A DNA stretch of 38,449 nucleotides from Candidatus Zixiibacteriota bacterium (GTDB lineage: Bacteria > Zixibacteria > MSB-5A5 > JAABVY01 > JAHJOQ01), in contig JAGVNY010000135.1 in assembly GCA_020053015.1 (NCBI GenBank), positions 1 to 38,449 of the forward strand, given 5' to 3'. Positions 16,742 to 24,778 of this stretch are shown in pieces; position 1 is the stretch's first letter, and every line of letters starts with the position of its first letter. The notes beneath the pieces are model-generated. The model saw nothing but the letters and a program-made list of their open reading frames with translations, made no database searches and was not told where the DNA came from. A program made the translations under genes and the position numbers.

Positions 16742-16767
16742 CGGGCATGTTCTCTCGAACATGCCCG
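16742..16767 (-). terminator. Hairpin terminator after pdxT
   Basis: A perfect 11-bp inverted repeat (CGGGCATGTTC and GAACATGCCCG) with a 4-base loop. On the minus strand it is followed by TTTCTTG, so it can end the pdxS-pdxT transcript; it could also stop readthrough from the PAS gene. It is 117 bases after the pdxT stop. Confidence 0.65.
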
Positions 16768-16883
16768 CCGATTCGCTTCCCAGCGCTAAGCAGTTCCAGT
16801 GCTACCCCTGGATGTCTAACCCCTTTACAGTAGTTATTGTCGGAAGAACCGTCTCGTTGTTTAGCTACGATGAACTCTTCTTT

Positions 16884-17468
16884 TCAAAGCGAAACTGCGT
16901 CGAGTTCGAGGAAGAATTCATGGAATGCGGGGTTATCGGTCAATTCCGGATGGAACGCCGTGACAAGCACGTTTCTCTGCATCGCGCCCACTACTTCGCC
17001 TCTACAGTGAGCTATCGGCGTCACATGAGAGCCCAGACTTACGATCTTCGGAGCTCTGATGAATACCATCTGAAATGGTTGAGTCACTGCATGAATACAG
17101 GCCGTCCCCTCATCTATAAACGAATCGATCTGTCTGCCGTAAGCGTTTCTGGCGGCGCTGATGTCAATCAGCTTGAGCGGGTGAATCGCAGGATCATCGA
17201 CGCTGTCTGAAAGGACTATCAGTCCGGCACACGTGCCCCAAACGGGGCGCCGCCTTCCGAATTCAAGCAACGGTTCCCGGAGGTTGAAGGTGTCAATCAG
17301 CAGTTGAATCGCGGTCGATTCGCCTCCCGGAATTATTAGCCGGTCAACTTCTCGCAGATTTTCGACGGTGCGGACGAGAGATGGCCTCGCGTCGAGTCGC
17401 TCGATCATGCGGCAATGCAGACCAAAGTCCCCTTGAAGAGCGAGGACACCAACAGTCTGCTTACTCAT
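16884..17468 (-). CDS. pdxT: Pyridoxal 5'-phosphate synthase glutaminase subunit PdxT
   Basis: 194 residues, the usual length. PdxT hydrolyses glutamine and passes ammonia to PdxS in the DXP-independent PLP pathway. The class I glutamine amidotransferase triad is present: Cys80 in VWGTCAGLIVLSD, and His173/Glu175 in TAFHPELTDNP. The oxyanion-hole and substrate motif LIIPGGESTAI is at about 44-54. The gene follows pdxS by 72 bases on the same strand; that gap holds a small CGGCGG/CCGCCG hairpin (17492-17509). Cytoplasmic, expected to form the 12+12 PdxS-PdxT complex. Confidence 0.96.
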   Translation of the reverse strand: MSKQTVGVLALQGDFGLHCRMIERLDARPSLVRTVENLREVDRLIIPGGESTAIQLLIDTFNLREPLLEFGRRRPVWGTCAGLIVLSDSVDDPAIHPLKLIDISAARNAYGRQIDSFIDEGTACIHAVTQPFQMVFIRAPKIVSLGSHVTPIAHCRGEVVGAMQRNVLVTAFHPELTDNPAFHEFFLELDAVSL

Positions 17469-17540
17469 TCTGATTCACCAAAAAGACGAAGCGGCGGCGC
17501 TCACCGCCGGTCGAAAGATGTCCTGCAGTTACTCAGGCAA

Positions 17541-18419
17541 TTAGCGATACTGTAACAGATTTTCCTCCGGTATGTCCCGGATATCGAGGCCATCCATGGG
17601 AGCGCCGAGAGGCCTGCTTGCCTCAAGGACAGCTCTCGGATCGCTAAAATGAGTAGTGGCTTGCACTATAGCCTTCGCCCTCGCAGGCGGGTCCGATGAC
17701 TTGAAAATCCCGCTCCCCACGAAAACCGCCTGCGCGCCAAGCTGCATCATAAGAGACGCATCAGCAGGAGTAGCTATACCTCCCGCTGCGAAATTTGGCA
17801 CCGGAAGCTGCCCGAGATGGGCGGTCTCCTCGACAACCTCAACAGGCGCCTTCATCTCCTGAGCTTCGCGCTTCAATTCATCGGGGTTCATTCCCTGAAG
17901 CCGTCTGATGTGCGACATGACAATGCGCATATGGCGGACCGCCTCGACGATGTTGCCCGAGCCTGCCTCGCCTTTAGTGCGTATCATCGCGGCTCCTTCG
18001 GAGATTCGACGAAGCGCCTCGCCAAGATCGCGACATCCACACACGAACGGAGTTTTGAATCGCCACTTGTCCACATGGAATTCCTCGTCCGCAGGAGTCA
18101 GAACTTCGGACTCATCGATATAATCCACTTCGAGCGCTTCAAGCACCTGTGCTTCGGCGAAGTGTCCGATCCTGCATTTGGCCATGACGGGAACCGAAAC
18201 CGCTTGTTTGATCTGAGCAATGACTTCCACGCTTGCCATGCGGGCTACTCCGCCCTGCTTGCGAATATCGGCGGGCACTCGCTCCAACGCCATCACTGCA
18301 ACTGCACCCGCATCCTGTGCGATCTTTGCCTGCTCGGCTGTCGTGACGTCCATGATCACCCCGCCCTTGAGCATCTCGGCAAGACCCACTTTGAGCTTCC
18401 AACTGGAATCTTTCAACAT
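17541..18419 (-). CDS. pdxS: Pyridoxal 5'-phosphate synthase subunit PdxS
   Basis: 293 residues, typical length. PdxS makes PLP from ribose 5-phosphate, glyceraldehyde 3-phosphate and ammonia. With the start chosen here the catalytic residues fall at the standard numbers: Asp24 (GGVIMDV), Lys81 ([10 protein letters not shown]) and Lys149 ([10 protein letters not shown]), and the phosphate-binding [14 protein letters not shown] is near the C terminus. The ATG at 18419 follows an AGAGGTG ribosome binding site; the frame also opens at 18437 but without support. It is transcribed with pdxT and is divergent from the IscU gene. PLP is the cofactor of SelA, encoded elsewhere in the window. Confidence 0.97.
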   Translation of the reverse strand: MLKDSSWKLKVGLAEMLKGGVIMDVTTAEQAKIAQDAGAVAVMALERVPADIRKQGGVARMASVEVIAQIKQAVSVPVMAKCRIGHFAEAQVLEALEVDYIDESEVLTPADEEFHVDKWRFKTPFVCGCRDLGEALRRISEGAAMIRTKGEAGSGNIVEAVRHMRIVMSHIRRLQGMNPDELKREAQEMKAPVEVVEETAHLGQLPVPNFAAGGIATPADASLMMQLGAQAVFVGSGIFKSSDPPARAKAIVQATTHFSDPRAVLEASRPLGAPMDGLDIRDIPEENLLQYR

Positions 18420-18452
18420 ATCACACCTCTTGGTCAATATCTAACCAGACTT

Positions 18453-18480
18453 CTAATATAGTCCAGAAACAGCCCGGCAA
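18453..18480 (-). promoter_or_regulatory. Candidate promoter for pdxST
   Basis: On the minus strand TTGCCG, 16-base spacer, TATTAG, about 35 bases before the pdxS ATG. Both boxes are moderate matches. The same TTGCCG -35 with a 16-base spacer also precedes the desulfurase-like gene. Confidence 0.35.
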
Positions 18481-18678
18481 GAAGCTAAAAATACCGACAC
18501 TTCCGCGACTGTTTCTCTGCTGCCGACCTCGGTATTCATCTCTGTCAGCCTTCGCGGATGCGAACAATGCCCTTCACAAACTACTTGAACGCCTCAACAA
18601 TGCTCGAAGTTGCACGGCAACCGGCTATCGTCTTCGGATTGGGCTCGATTTTTCGCTTTCTTCTTGGCATTCATCGCG

Positions 18679-18684
18679 TATAAT
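18679..18684 (+). promoter_or_regulatory. Consensus -10 box upstream of the IscU-type gene
   Basis: A perfect TATAAT about 70 bases before the chosen ATG. No good -35 lies at the usual distance (GCTTTC or CTTTCT), which suggests activator dependence or an alternative arrangement. Confidence 0.4.
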
Positions 18685-18753
18685 ATGGCGGAATAACGTC
18701 GCGAGGCTGCCACCGTGCTTCGCACGAATCTCAATCTTGGAGCAGAAAGGCAG

Positions 18754-19149
18754 ATGTCAAGACTCCACCCATATTCAGACAAGGTCATGGACCACTTCAC
18801 CAATCCCAGAAACATGGGTGAGATAGCAGACGCAGACGCAGTCGCGGACGTCGGAAATCCCGCCTGCGGCGACATGATGCGGCTATACATCAAGGTCGAG
18901 GACGGCAAGATCGTTGACGTTAAGTTCAAGACCTTTGGCTGCGGGGCCGCAATAGCGGCATCGTCGATGCTGACTGAGATTGTCAAAGGCAAAACGATTG
19001 CCGAGGCGGAAAAGATCACGAACCGACAGGTAATAGATGCTCTCGGTGGACTCCCCCCTGTGAAGCACCACTGCTCAGTGATGGCCGAGGAAGCCCTCGC
19101 CAACGCTATAAAAGACTACAGGTTGAAGCATCAAGGTTCAGGAAGTTAG
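18754..19149 (+). CDS. IscU/NifU-type Fe-S cluster scaffold protein
   Basis: 131 residues. IscU proteins assemble [2Fe-2S]/[4Fe-4S] clusters on three Cys, using sulfur from a cysteine desulfurase. All ligands are present: Cys38 and Asp40 in GNPACGDMM, Cys63 in KTFGCGAAIA and Cys107 in PPVKHHCSVMAEEAL. The N terminus YSDKVMDHFTNPRNMGEIAD is that of the archaeal/NifU-N-like IscU group. The frame opens at 18715, but the ATG at 18754 has AAAGG upstream and gives the usual N terminus. The desulfurase-like gene follows 207 bases later on the same strand with its own promoter-like sequence. No HscA, HscB, ferredoxin, IscA or IscR gene is present. Confidence 0.93.
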   Translation: MSRLHPYSDKVMDHFTNPRNMGEIADADAVADVGNPACGDMMRLYIKVEDGKIVDVKFKTFGCGAAIAASSMLTEIVKGKTIAEAEKITNRQVIDALGGLPPVKHHCSVMAEEALANAIKDYRLKHQGSGS

Positions 19150-19307
19150 CGCTTCACAATCGAGTCTGCATGTCCCGGAGGCAGAGTGTGCGTCGCGGAC
19201 AAGTCATTTACGGGGCTGGGTCATTCGGGTCAGAAGTACTTACGCTAATTGCCACGTCTATCTCTCCCCCGATTGACGCGGACTCCTTGAGATAGCTTCG
19301 ATTCTCT

Positions 19308-19335
19308 TTGCCGCGACAACTCGGACTTGTATATT
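19308..19335 (+). promoter_or_regulatory. Candidate promoter for the desulfurase-like gene
   Basis: TTGCCG (19308-19313), 16-base spacer, TATATT (19330-19335). Transcription should start near 19342, which favours ATG 19357 as the start codon over the earlier TTG 19327. Confidence 0.45.
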
Positions 19336-19356
19336 CGTGGTATGGATGTTGGCAGA

Positions 19357-20565
19357 ATGATTTACTTCGATCATCAATCAACGACGCCGGTCGATCCGCG
19401 TGTGGTGGAGGCGATGCTGCCCTATTTCTCCGGAACATACGGAAACCCCTCATCGCATATCCATGCGCAGGGAGTTGCGGCTGGAGAAGCGCTTGACAAC
19501 GCTCGCCTTTCGGTGGCGTCATCGATAGGTGCAAAACCAGAGGAAGTCATTTTCACATCGGGAGCCACTGAAGCTAACAACCTCGCGATCAAGGGTTTCG
19601 TTGAGGCAAATGCTGATAGGGGAAAACACATAATAGCCTCGGCAATCGAGCACTACTCGGTACTGGCACCACTTCGATCACTTCAGTCTCGTGGATTCGA
19701 AGTCACCTATGTTGGCTGCGATAAATACGGCATGGTTGACCCAGTGGATGTGGGCAAAGCGCTGAAACATGACACGGCGATGATTACTGTGCAGGCAGCC
19801 AATCCTGAGATCGGGACAATTCAGAGAATTCAGGATATCGCGCTCTTCGCGAGAAAGCACGACGTGTACTTCCACACTGATGCAGCGGCCGCTTCCGGCA
19901 TTGTTCCGATTGACGTTGATGTTCTTGGAGTTGATTCTCTCACGCTATCGTCACACAACATGTACGGGCCCAAGGGCGTCGGAGCTCTGTACCTTCGCAC
20001 CGGCAATCGGCTCTCGTGCCAGATCGTGGGTGGCATGCAGGAAAGCGGCTACAGATCGGGCACAGAAAACCTTCCGGGAATTGTGGGCATGGCAAAGGCC
20101 TGTGACTTGGCGAAGGCGGAGGCGAGTACTCGGATTGAACTGCTCAAGAACTTGCAGATTAAACTCTGGGATTGGCTCGCAAACAACGTCGAGTATCTGG
20201 AATTTACTGGGCATCCCATGTACCGCATACCGGGACATGTCAGTTTTTGGGTCAAGTTCATAGAGGGTGAGTCGCTTCTCCTGATGCTCAACATGAAGGG
20301 AATCATGTGCTCATCGGGTTCGGCTTGCTCATCGAATCTAAGAGGGCACGACGAGGAAGATCTTGCTGCCTCGCATGTCCTCACCGCTGTCGGTGTGCCG
20401 GCTGAATTCTGCTCCGGGTCACTAACAGTGTCGATGGGCAAAGACAACACCGAAGACGAAGTTGACTACATGATTTCAGCGCTCCCGAGCATCATAGAGC
20501 GCCTCCTCGCGATGTCCCCGCTCTATGCGGACAAACTCAAGGGCAAAGACCCTTACTCCAAATAA
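19357..20565 (+). CDS. NifS/IscS-like protein lacking the PLP-binding lysine
   Basis: 402 residues, full length for the cysteine desulfurase family (class V aminotransferase fold). It starts MIYFDHQSTTPVDPRVVEAM and keeps SGATEANN, the PLP-stacking His99 (IEHYSVL), Asp175 (HTDAA), SGTEN and the mobile sulfur-carrying Cys324 (SSGSACSSN). The Schiff-base lysine, normally in SSHKxYGPKG, is Asn201 here (SSHNMYGPKG; codon AAC at 19957-19959). The Gln of the usual DAxQ is Ala178, and NNEIG is NPEIG. The frame is otherwise intact. As I recall, an Archaeoglobus IscS with Asp at this position crystallises with IscU and lacks ordinary desulfurase activity, so this may be the same subfamily; its closing SPLY segment also agrees. 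Extra Cys318 is near the active loop. ATG 19357 is chosen because the promoter leaves little leader before it. Confidence 0.9.
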   Translation: MIYFDHQSTTPVDPRVVEAMLPYFSGTYGNPSSHIHAQGVAAGEALDNARLSVASSIGAKPEEVIFTSGATEANNLAIKGFVEANADRGKHIIASAIEHYSVLAPLRSLQSRGFEVTYVGCDKYGMVDPVDVGKALKHDTAMITVQAANPEIGTIQRIQDIALFARKHDVYFHTDAAAASGIVPIDVDVLGVDSLTLSSHNMYGPKGVGALYLRTGNRLSCQIVGGMQESGYRSGTENLPGIVGMAKACDLAKAEASTRIELLKNLQIKLWDWLANNVEYLEFTGHPMYRIPGHVSFWVKFIEGESLLLMLNMKGIMCSSGSACSSNLRGHDEEDLAASHVLTAVGVPAEFCSGSLTVSMGKDNTEDEVDYMISALPSIIERLLAMSPLYADKLKGKDPYSK

Positions 20566-20581
20566 CCCGTTTCTCCTGGGA

Positions 20582-21853
20582 TCACTTCTCCCTTATCCAG
20601 CGCATAACCTCTGGAAAAGTAGCCCTTTTGCCGTACATCAGTATCCCGACTCGAAAGACCTTCGCTGCCACCCAACCCATGGCGATGATTGAAACAATGA
20701 GGATTGCAACAGACAGCGCCAACTCCATCCCAGAAGGCGGAGTCGCTCTCATTCGTGAGATCATCATTGTCGGTGTGAAGAACGGAATGAAAGACAGAAT
20801 CTTGATGAGCATGCTGTTCGGACTGCGAGTAATCATGAATTGGATCAACGCAGGTAGCATAAGCGCCATTACGATCGGGAACATGAATTGCTGCGCTTCG
20901 CGATCGGTTGTCACTGCCGCACCGATTATCGCGAAGATGCTCGAATAGAGCAGATATCCAAGAATCATGTAGACGGCGAACATGACAAGAAATAGCGGGG
21001 AGATCGAGGATAGCCCCTGCTTGACAAATCCTGCGTCGCCGAATCCGATGGTCAGAATGAGCGCCATAGCGGCCCAAATGAGCAGTTGCACGATTGTGGC
21101 CGAAGCTAATCCAAGAATCTTGCCCATCATCAATTGAAATGGTGTTACCGAAGAGACGAGCGTCTCCACCACTCGTGATGACTTCTCCTCCAGCACCACC
21201 CTGAGAAGCTGCTGACCGTAGCCGATTATCGTTCCGAACATGACCATGACAAACACCAGGCTGCCGAGATATTCCGAGAGAAACCTCTCCTTTGATGACA
21301 TGCCGGATTGCCGCTCACCGAGCTTGACGAACTGCAGCTCGACATCAGCAATCAGATTGCCGCTCGAGTCCGGACTGACGCCAAATGCCTGAAGCCTCTG
21401 TTCCATTACTACCCGGGTTAGCGCACGTTCCAGACGCCTGAATTTGGTTACGTCACCAAGCGATTTGCCATGGTACTTGGCGGTCTCCGACGACAACAGG
21501 CTCGAGTCGATCACCATGTAGAACGCTATGGAGTCAGCACGAACAAGACTGTCAAGGCGAATCATGGCGGCTTCGGCATCCTCAGCAGTTGACCTGCAGA
21601 GAGAAATGTCATAGACCGAAAGTGGGTCAGGCAAAGTGTCGGTGAGCACAGAAATGAATCGATCAGCCTTTTCTGCCTCTACGTCAAGAATCGCGAATCG
21701 CGCCTTCTCGCTATCTGCAGACCCGGCAAGAAGCGCTGGAAGAAACACGAGTGCCGCCATTATGAATGGGCTAAGAACCGTGCCGATAACAAAGCTCTTC
21801 TTCTTCACAACATCACGGTACTCCCGCATCATTATAGCAATGAGCTTATGCAT
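20582..21853 (-). CDS. ABC-2 type exporter permease (NatB-like)
   Basis: 423 residues. One N-terminal helix (KKSFVIGTVLSPFIMAALVF) is followed by a large external domain of about 140 residues and then five or more helices (VFVMVMFGTIIGYGQQLLRV, ILGLASATIVQLLIWAAMAL, FLVMFAVYMILGYLLYSSIF and others), the layout of the NatB/YhaP ABC-2 family. The conserved EEKSSRVVETLVSS loop precedes the core. The ATG at 21853 overlaps the stop of the ATPase gene (ATGCATAA). It would pump an unknown substrate, possibly sodium or a lipid or peptide. Convergent with the desulfurase-like gene, 16 bases apart. Confidence 0.88.
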   Translation of the reverse strand: MHKLIAIMMREYRDVVKKKSFVIGTVLSPFIMAALVFLPALLAGSADSEKARFAILDVEAEKADRFISVLTDTLPDPLSVYDISLCRSTAEDAEAAMIRLDSLVRADSIAFYMVIDSSLLSSETAKYHGKSLGDVTKFRRLERALTRVVMEQRLQAFGVSPDSSGNLIADVELQFVKLGERQSGMSSKERFLSEYLGSLVFVMVMFGTIIGYGQQLLRVVLEEKSSRVVETLVSSVTPFQLMMGKILGLASATIVQLLIWAAMALILTIGFGDAGFVKQGLSSISPLFLVMFAVYMILGYLLYSSIFAIIGAAVTTDREAQQFMFPIVMALMLPALIQFMITRSPNSMLIKILSFIPFFTPTMMISRMRATPPSGMELALSVAILIVSIIAMGWVAAKVFRVGILMYGKRATFPEVMRWIREK

Positions 21854-22763
21854 GAATTGTCGTCTTCTCCGAATCTCGAACGATCTCCACGAATATGCCA
21901 TGCAAAGACGGCTCCACTATTTCAAATCGCCGCACGTTGGATTTCGCGACAAGCTCGCGAAGCAGCACTTGCGGATCCGCACCTGCGGACAGCTTGAATT
22001 CAGCGTACTTGTTGAAATCTGACACCCTCTCAACTCCAGCCACGCTTGCAAACTGACGTGCATCCCCGTCGATTTCCGCTATGACGGTATTACGTCCGAA
22101 TCGTGCCTTTACATCAAAGAGCTGACCGTCCAGCGCTTTCCGACCTCGGTTGATCAGACAGATCGTGTCGCAGAGTTTCTCCGCCTGCTCCATGACGTGC
22201 GTAGACAGGATGATCGTGCTGCCGTTCCTCTTCTCTTCCAGAATGATGTCTTTGATCAACTCTGCGTTTACGGGATCGAGACCCGAGAACGGCTCGTCGA
22301 GTATGATAAGCTTGGGCCGATGGATCAGCACGGTAATGAACTGCAACTTCTGCTGCATCCCCTTGGACAACGTTTCTACCCTCCTGCCCTTAGTTTCCAA
22401 CAAGCCCATTCTGTCCAACCACGAGTCAATCAGGGATTTTGAGTCTCGTCGTCTGATACCCTTAATTTCAGCCATAAACGCAAGCACATCCTCAACGATC
22501 ATCTTCTGATAGAGCCCACGCTCTTCAGGAAGAAAGCCTATCTTATCCTTCGTTGCTTCACTGCTTCGCTCTCCCATTAGAGTGATCTCGCCCTCGTCCG
22601 GCGCGATGATGTTTAATGCCATGCGAATGGTCGTGGTCTTACCCGCACCGTTGGGGCCGAGCAGTCCGCATATGATGCCCGGCTCAACGCTCAGGGAGAG
22701 CCCCGAGACCGCCGTCGCACTATTGAACGACTTGCTCACATTGTCGATTTTGAGGATTTCCAT
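21846..22763 (-). CDS. ABC transporter ATP-binding protein (NatA-like)
   Basis: 305 residues. Walker A GPNGAGKTT at 36-44, signature LSKGMQQKLQ, Walker B LIILDEPFSGLDP and the switch His in STHVMEQ are all intact. The last 80 residues form a DUF4162-like C-terminal domain (IAEIDGDARQFASVAGVERV), common in two-gene ABC-2 exporters. The gene is directly coupled to its permease by an 8-base overlap. A GGAGG ribosome binding site lies about 11 bases before the ATG. Substrate unknown. Confidence 0.94.
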   Translation of the reverse strand: MEILKIDNVSKSFNSATAVSGLSLSVEPGIICGLLGPNGAGKTTTIRMALNIIAPDEGEITLMGERSSEATKDKIGFLPEERGLYQKMIVEDVLAFMAEIKGIRRRDSKSLIDSWLDRMGLLETKGRRVETLSKGMQQKLQFITVLIHRPKLIILDEPFSGLDPVNAELIKDIILEEKRNGSTIILSTHVMEQAEKLCDTICLINRGRKALDGQLFDVKARFGRNTVIAEIDGDARQFASVAGVERVSDFNKYAEFKLSAGADPQVLLRELVAKSNVRRFEIVEPSLHGIFVEIVRDSEKTTIHA

Positions 22764-22823
22764 TTTCGATGAATCCCTCCGGAAACCTGATTACTGCCGA
22801 TCATCCCGCTTGGCAACAGGTGT

Positions 22824-22859
22824 CGCAACCAAGAACGATATGTAGCAATCTTGGTTGCG
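22824..22859. repeat. 11-bp perfect inverted repeat between divergent genes
   Basis: CGCAACCAAGA (22824-22834) and TCTTGGTTGCG (22849-22859) around a 14-base centre. It lies about 60 bases upstream of the ABC ATPase start and 220 bases before the coiled-coil gene, so it could be an operator for a dimeric repressor or a leader hairpin. No T run on either side suggests a terminator. Confidence 0.55.
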
Positions 22860-23081
22860 GAATTCCAGTAGAAAGCGCTCTCAGGATCGGACAATCGCAA
22901 ATGATTTCCGCGAGAACTCCAACACACTATGGGAGAAATCCGTTAGTTGCGCTTCGGGGTCGATTCTCGTAGCAGATGCCATTGCGCTGTGTCACAATAT
23001 GTTACGTTACAAGCGTCGGGGAAAATGGATCGGCACAGAGTTTGCAGGTTAATGGATCGCACCTCAGGAGGAGTGTTTGCT
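22860..23081. other. Rest of the divergent ABC / coiled-coil intergenic region
   Basis: No gene. I see no promoter with two good boxes on either strand. The overall gap between the divergent genes (22764-23081) is about 320 bases and its one clear structure is the inverted repeat listed separately. Confidence 0.4.
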
Positions 23082-23867
23082 ATGATCGAAAGGATTAACA
23101 GCCAGAGCATCACTGTTTGGCCAGCTGCCAAATCATCGCAACAGCCAAAAGACCTCAGTCTGAAGGTCCCAGAGGGGCAGGGCCAAGGGGCTGAATACCT
23201 CTTCAACCCGCGGCTTGCCGACAAAATCAGCCGTTCGCGCGAAAGCCTGAATAGCGAGATGAAGATCCTGCAGGAGGCGGAAGCAAGAAAACAGCAAGAC
23301 GCCAAACAAGTCGAGCAGGAAGCGGAATCCTCAGGGGGATTCGACACGCTCGCGAGTCTGAAGCGAAGTCTCACGCGCATGAAGTCTCTCTTGTATCAAA
23401 TGGCCTCTGCGACTGGGGGCAACTTCGAGGCGACGGAAGCAATCCAGAGAGAACTCGCCGATGAACTTAGAGGCTACCGAAGAGTATTCAGAGGAATAGA
23501 CATCTCCGTCGATCAACCGGAACCCGATTCGCGGCGTAAGCTCGATGTTGCGGAACAGGTGCGGCAAGCAGCCACGGACTCATCCTCGACGACCGATGCG
23601 CTCAACGCTGTGGAGCGCGCAGAGAGCGATGTCGAAATTGCTCTGCGCACGCGAGAAGAAGTGACCAAAGAAGAGTCCCGAACAGCTGCTGCTCTGAAGA
23701 CCGCCGAGCAGAATCTCGCTGCCGCAGAGAACACATACTATCCTCAGGACATTTTGTCGAGAGCGAGGGAAGTTGCGGAGATGCTGCAACAGCAAAGCGG
23801 CGCAACCAGCGCTCAACGATCGCTGAAACCGGACGAAGTTTATAAACTCCTGAACTTCGGTCAATAA
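23082..23867 (+). CDS. Coiled-coil protein of unknown function
   Basis: 261 residues, almost entirely helical and charged after residue 45: KISRSRESLNSEMKILQEAE, EARKQQDAKQVEQEAESSGG, then a long AAxLKTAEQNLAAAE region. No signal peptide and no membrane segment. The ATG at 23082 has an excellent CAGGAGGAG site eight bases upstream; the longer frame to 22947 has a Cys/Arg-rich start that looks non-coding. The pattern recalls flagellar or secretion chaperones and filament-type proteins, but I cannot assign a family. Its last codons overlap the convergent lipoprotein gene by 7 bases. Confidence 0.7.
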   Translation: MIERINSQSITVWPAAKSSQQPKDLSLKVPEGQGQGAEYLFNPRLADKISRSRESLNSEMKILQEAEARKQQDAKQVEQEAESSGGFDTLASLKRSLTRMKSLLYQMASATGGNFEATEAIQRELADELRGYRRVFRGIDISVDQPEPDSRRKLDVAEQVRQAATDSSSTTDALNAVERAESDVEIALRTREEVTKEESRTAAALKTAEQNLAAAENTYYPQDILSRAREVAEMLQQQSGATSAQRSLKPDEVYKLLNFGQ

Positions 23868-24715
23868 GTGAGAACGACCTCTTCCTCAATCTCGTGAAGC
23901 CGTCCGTCATAGGCAACTCGCGTCCGATATCGGACTATCTCTCGAGCGTTTCCGGGCGGCAATCCACACATAGAGACCTCGTAGTAGAGGCCTTCCTTCT
24001 TCACAGCAGGCAGATCGATTACGCCGTCCGGAATCTCATCGATGAACGGCGACTTTTCGATCTCGTCGCGGTATCTCGCTAGCAGACGCCGGTAGTCCTC
24101 GTTGGCGGTCGGAAATGCCGACCACACCCACCATTCAGTCGAAAGCTCTTTTGGAGATTCTCCGGACTTCTGAGCATACGTTTGGTTTATGTGCTCTCTG
24201 AGCCTCGACTCGAGAAACAGGTCAGCCTTTCTGCATACCAACATTCTCGGGCTGTACTTGAGGTAGACGGCCAGAGCCGCGATCTCGAACGCCTGTCTCT
24301 CGGTTATCCCGGATTCGAAACGACCCGCTGAAAGTTCTCCGATAGCAGTAGCGAAATACTTTCCGAAGATCGAATAGAATCGGTCAGCTGACTCGTCATA
24401 GAAGATGTCGAGATTCTCGGCTGGAGGCCTCTGAAACCTTGCCGATAGAAGCTTCACACCGGGAAATGCGCCCGGGAATTCTCTGCTGGATTGAAATCTC
24501 TCGACTCGTGGAATCAAATCGTCGACGTTTCGCTTGTTGAAATCAGCGGCCAAATTCGAATCGAGATCCCTGCTGTACACAATTGTCAAATCATAAGAAG
24601 ACACCGGAATCTGATTGCCTGAACTGCTTTTCTCGGAGCATGACGCGAGAATCAGAACAAGCGCTGTTGCGGTCAACAGAACTAATGTAGAAAGCGCGCT
24701 GCCCGAGCGGCGCAA
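23861..24715 (-). CDS. Lipoprotein of unknown function, last gene of the selAB operon
   Basis: 284 residues. A lipoprotein signal of MRRSGSALSTLVLLTATALV then LILASC puts the lipidated Cys at 26. The rest has no recognised domain; it has Arg/Glu-rich helices (YFATAIGELSAGRFESGI, RRLLARYRDEIEKSPFID) and a strand-rich end (REIVRYRTRVAYDGRLHEIE). The TTG at 24715 is chosen because GGAGG lies seven bases before it and the signal length becomes normal; an ATG at 24775, 3 bases after the propeller gene, is the alternative and would give a 44-residue signal. Expected in the periplasm or outer membrane with the propeller protein as partner. Confidence 0.65.
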   Translation of the reverse strand: MRRSGSALSTLVLLTATALVLILASCSEKSSSGNQIPVSSYDLTIVYSRDLDSNLAADFNKRNVDDLIPRVERFQSSREFPGAFPGVKLLSARFQRPPAENLDIFYDESADRFYSIFGKYFATAIGELSAGRFESGITERQAFEIAALAVYLKYSPRMLVCRKADLFLESRLREHINQTYAQKSGESPKELSTEWWVWSAFPTANEDYRRLLARYRDEIEKSPFIDEIPDGVIDLPAVKKEGLYYEVSMCGLPPGNAREIVRYRTRVAYDGRLHEIEEEVVLTY

Positions 24716-24778
24716 CGTCTTTCCTCCGCACAATGGCGAAGACAGCCGAATTGGGTCGAGGAAGTTCAAACTCATAAA

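Larger units (their letters stand above)
18420..18753. other. Divergent pdxS / iscU intergenic region
   Basis: About 330 bases without a convincing gene. It holds the two candidate promoters listed separately and an inverted repeat ATACCGA (18491-18497) / TCGGTAT (18529-18535) that could be an operator or a weak hairpin. No known riboswitch recognised. Confidence 0.5.

Noticed and set aside
16761-17210. Plus-strand 149-codon frame over pdxT
   Set aside because: It is antisense to the well-identified glutaminase gene.
19357-20565. Desulfurase-like gene as a decayed pseudogene
   Set aside because: The frame is full length, other active-site residues including the mobile Cys are kept, and the promoter and neighbouring IscU are intact.
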